The position numbers were made by a program, and so were the translations under genes. A stretch of DNA of 64,000 nucleotides, from positions 1 through 64,000 of the forward strand of contig CAMEJM010000004.1 of NCBI GenBank assembly GCA_945920215.1, read 5' to 3'. The stretch comes from an uncultured bacterium. GTDB lineage: Bacteria > Bacillota > Clostridia > Oscillospirales > CAG-272. Each line of letters starts with the position of its first letter. The first letter of the stretch is position 1. Shown one piece after another: positions 62,265 through 64,000 of the stretch. Below the pieces are notes generated by a model. It was not told the origin of the DNA and searched no databases. It saw only the letters and a program-made list of their open reading frames with translations.

Positions 62265-63284
62265 TTATCTCTGAACGCGCCCGGACCCATCGCCCATTGC
62301 GAGCTTTTTGACTTCATCCACGGTCACCATGTTATAGTCGCCTTCAATGGTATGCTTCAGGCAACTTGCGGCAACTGCAAATTCGATGGTGTCCCGGGGA
62401 GAATATTGATTGATCAATCCATAAATCAATCCAGCCCCGAAGCTATCGCCGCCGCCGACGCGGTCAACAATATGGATGGAATACTTTTTGCTGAAATAAT
62501 AGTCGGAACCGTCATAAAGCATAGCGGACCAGAGGTTGTCGTTTGCGGTTATACTTTCGCGTAATGTAATTGCCACATAGCGGAAATGGAATTGATCCAT
62601 AAGTTGTTTTGCAACGCTCTGATAGCCCTCGCGGTTGATTTTGCCGGAAGTAATATCGGAGCCTGCGGCTTCGATTCCAAAGACGTCCTTTGCGTCCTCT
62701 TCGTTACTGATGCAGACATCTACATAGGGCATCAGCTTTGTCATTGTCTCCCTTGCCGCTTCTTTCGACCAAAGTTTATTGCGGTAATTGAGGTCGCAGG
62801 AAACCGTAATCCCCTTGCTGTGTGCTTTCCGGCAGGCAATTTCGCATATCTCGGCTACGGTAGGGTTCAACGCCGGAGTAATCCCCGTGAAGTGGAACCA
62901 ATCTGCCCCATCAAAAATTGTATCCCAATCGAAATCCTGCGCCTGCGCCTTGGCAATGCTGCTCCCTGCCCGGTCGTAAATGACCTTGCTGGGTCTTTGG
63001 CTGGCGCCTTTCTCCAGATAGTAGATTCCCACGCGGTCGCCGCCGCGTGCAATGTATTTGGTATCTACACCGTACTTTCTCAGACTGTTGACAGCCATCT
63101 GACCGATTTCATGCGTCGGAAGCTTTGAAACAAAACAGCTGTCAACGCCATAATGCGCAAGAGATACCGATACGTTTGCTTCCCCGCCGCCGAATGTCGC
63201 GCCAAAGCTATCTGCCTGCAAAAACCTTGTATATCCATCGGGCGCAAGCCTAAGCATGAGTTCACCGAATGTTACAACTTTCAT
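62265..63284 (-). CDS. kdgK: 2-keto-3-deoxygluconate kinase (PfkB family)
   Basis: Ribokinase-family sugar kinase phosphorylating 2-dehydro-3-deoxy-D-gluconate at O6. The PfkB signatures FGGGEANVSVSLAHYG near the N-terminus and VDRVGGGDSFGAGLIYGL (catalytic Asp) are present, as are the NEEDAKDVF and GITPALN segments. The start at 63284 was chosen for GAGGTG eight bases upstream; a GTG three codons earlier overlaps that site. Product is 339 aa. It overlaps eda, so kinase and aldolase act in sequence on KDG and KDPG. Confidence 0.9.
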   Translation of the reverse strand: MKVVTFGELMLRLAPDGYTRFLQADSFGATFGGGEANVSVSLAHYGVDSCFVSKLPTHEIGQMAVNSLRKYGVDTKYIARGGDRVGIYYLEKGASQRPSKVIYDRAGSSIAKAQAQDFDWDTIFDGADWFHFTGITPALNPTVAEICEIACRKAHSKGITVSCDLNYRNKLWSKEAARETMTKLMPYVDVCISNEEDAKDVFGIEAAGSDITSGKINREGYQSVAKQLMDQFHFRYVAITLRESITANDNLWSAMLYDGSDYYFSKKYSIHIVDRVGGGDSFGAGLIYGLINQYSPRDTIEFAVAASCLKHTIEGDYNMVTVDEVKKLAMGDGSGRVQR

Positions 63285-63868
63285 AAATGGCACACCTCGT
63301 TTACAATTTTAACGGCGGCTTTGCTGTTTTCTTCGATATCGCCTTTCATCATAAAACTGCCGCCGACTGCTTCGATTTTATCAAAAGACAAATACTCCGC
63401 CAGATTCGTCAGATTGACGCCGCCTGTGGGGATGAATTTAATCTGAGGAAAAGGTCCTGTCAACGCCTTCATTGCCTTTAAGCCGCCGTACACGTCTGCC
63501 GGGAAAAATTTAAGAGTCGTCAGACCGTAACTCAGTGCTTCCATGATTTCTGTCGGCGTAACACAGCCGGGGAAATAAGGAATATTCTTTGCACGGCAAA
63601 CAGCCGCCACTTCTTTTGAAAAGCCCGGACTGACAATGAATTTTGCACCTGCGTCCAATGCTTCCGCACATTGCCGTTCATTGATAACGGTACCGGCACC
63701 GATGTTCATTTCGGGAAATTCCCTCGCGCCGAGAGCAATCGCGTCCTTTGCGCAGGCAGTACGGAATGTAATTTCCGCCGTGTGGATGCCGCCGCTGTTT
63801 AACGCCTGCAAGGTAGGAATCGTGTCGCTGAGTTGATGTATAACAACGACAGGAATCAATTTTTCCAT
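63281..63868 (-). CDS. eda: KDPG/KHG aldolase
   Basis: Class I aldolase cleaving 2-keto-3-deoxy-6-phosphogluconate to pyruvate and glyceraldehyde 3-phosphate. The Schiff-base Lys lies in TLKFFPADVYGG, the catalytic Glu in TAEITFRT, and the phosphate-binding FIPTGGVN and GAGTVIN segments are typical. Product is 195 aa from the ATG at 63868, with AAGGGGAG six bases upstream. The stop overlaps kdgK by 4 nt and the start shares bases with the upstream stop (TAATG). Confidence 0.94.
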   Translation of the reverse strand: MEKLIPVVVIHQLSDTIPTLQALNSGGIHTAEITFRTACAKDAIALGAREFPEMNIGAGTVINERQCAEALDAGAKFIVSPGFSKEVAAVCRAKNIPYFPGCVTPTEIMEALSYGLTTLKFFPADVYGGLKAMKALTGPFPQIKFIPTGGVNLTNLAEYLSFDKIEAVGGSFMMKGDIEENSKAAVKIVNEVCHL

Positions 63869-64000
63869 TAGTAACTCCCCTTGACACAACAGAGTGGGTG
63901 TGAATACTTCGCCTCGCCGAGCCGTGCTTCAATCATATGATTTTTGAGTGAAAAGACAACAACGTTATTTGATTTCTCGTTGGTGACAACCAAATATTTT
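63868..64000 (-). CDS. Lactonase-family protein, C-terminal fragment
   Basis: A minus-strand frame open to the window edge encodes about 43 residues, reading KYLVVTNEKSNNVVVFSLKN and ending HPLCCVKGSY before the TAA at 63870-63868. This matches the last blade of the seven-bladed lactonase (YkgB/6-phosphogluconolactonase-like) fold, where a NxxSNNVVVF strand precedes a final P-x-C-V segment. Partial: the start is outside the window. The stop overlaps the eda start, so it is in the same operon; a sugar-acid lactone hydrolase feeding KDG/KDPG metabolism is a reasonable inference. Confidence 0.6.
   Translation of the reverse strand, partial: KYLVVTNEKSNNVVVFSLKNHMIEARLGEAKYSHPLCCVKGSY

Noticed and set aside
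1..64000. tRNA, rRNA, CRISPR, IS or phage genes
   Set aside because: Intergenic stretches were read on both strands; no T-arm-like GTTCGANTC runs in a cloverleaf, no spaced direct repeat array and no transposase or integrase motif was seen.

Overview
The window reads as a chromosome segment from a spore-forming or spore-gene-carrying member of the Clostridia (Bacillota), of intermediate GC. The evidence is as follows. Ribosomal protein L27 has the Firmicutes N-terminal extension, and the Prp protease that removes it is encoded next to it. A ytfJ/gerW sporulation gene and a dacF-type D,D-carboxypeptidase lie in the scpAB-rluB neighbourhood. The infC-rpmI-rplT operon has a long attenuator-like leader and an AUU start. 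The window also encodes DUF1846, DUF2953, DUF3048 and M16C proteins, which are common in Clostridia. No rRNA, tRNA, CRISPR array, IS element or prophage gene was seen. An Oscillospirales-like gut lineage is a plausible inference, but the sequence does not prove it.

Layout. 1-2300 (minus strand): galE and rplU-prp-rpmA behind an L21-leader-like RNA. 2372-8794 (minus): coaE, M18 aminopeptidase, prfA, tsaC/sua5 and a topoisomerase IV-type A subunit, in tight overlap from one clear promoter. 8890-11438: ackA and tmcAL, divergent. 11497-13080 (plus): a 95-aa unknown protein and a DUF3048 (YerB-like) lipoprotein. 13124-17647 (minus): DUF1846 protein and M16C peptidase. 17759-18490 (plus): a small Cys/His lipoprotein and a small membrane protein. 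18503-35824 (minus): one 17-kb run of trmH-type methylase, dprA, topA, trmFO, plsX, rnc, smc, ftsY, rdgB, yhbY, nadD, yqeK, rsfS and leuS. 36131-37523 (minus): infC-rpmI-rplT with leader. 37628-37742 (plus): a candidate 80-nt RNA. 37761-47134 (plus): lon, ysxC/engB, a site-2 protease, scpA, scpB, DUF2953, ytfJ, dacF, rluB and a GNAT-like protein. 47242-49777 (minus): rpe, then a small unknown gene, ispD and ispF. 49942-62259 (plus): the dcw cell-wall/division cluster (mraZ, rsmH, an ftsL-position membrane protein, PASTA-containing division PBP, murE, murF, mraY, ftsW, murG, ftsZ). 62265-64000 (minus): lactonase (partial), eda and kdgK, an Entner-Doudoroff-type sugar-acid module.

The genes are overwhelmingly housekeeping: translation and its quality control, tRNA modification, chromosome structure and segregation, peptidoglycan synthesis and division, and isoprenoid, NAD and CoA synthesis. 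The most interesting signals are in the non-coding DNA. They are a promoter-plus-terminator unit upstream of lon that looks like an undescribed small RNA; an infC leader with a visible terminator/anti-terminator pair; six MraZ-type boxes around the dcw promoter; and a 17-bp-arm perfect palindrome without a U-tract. Among proteins, the least explained are the ftsL-position membrane protein, the small lipoprotein/membrane-protein pair and three short conserved-looking unknowns. I found no convincing novel multi-gene system such as a defence, secretion or biosynthetic cluster.
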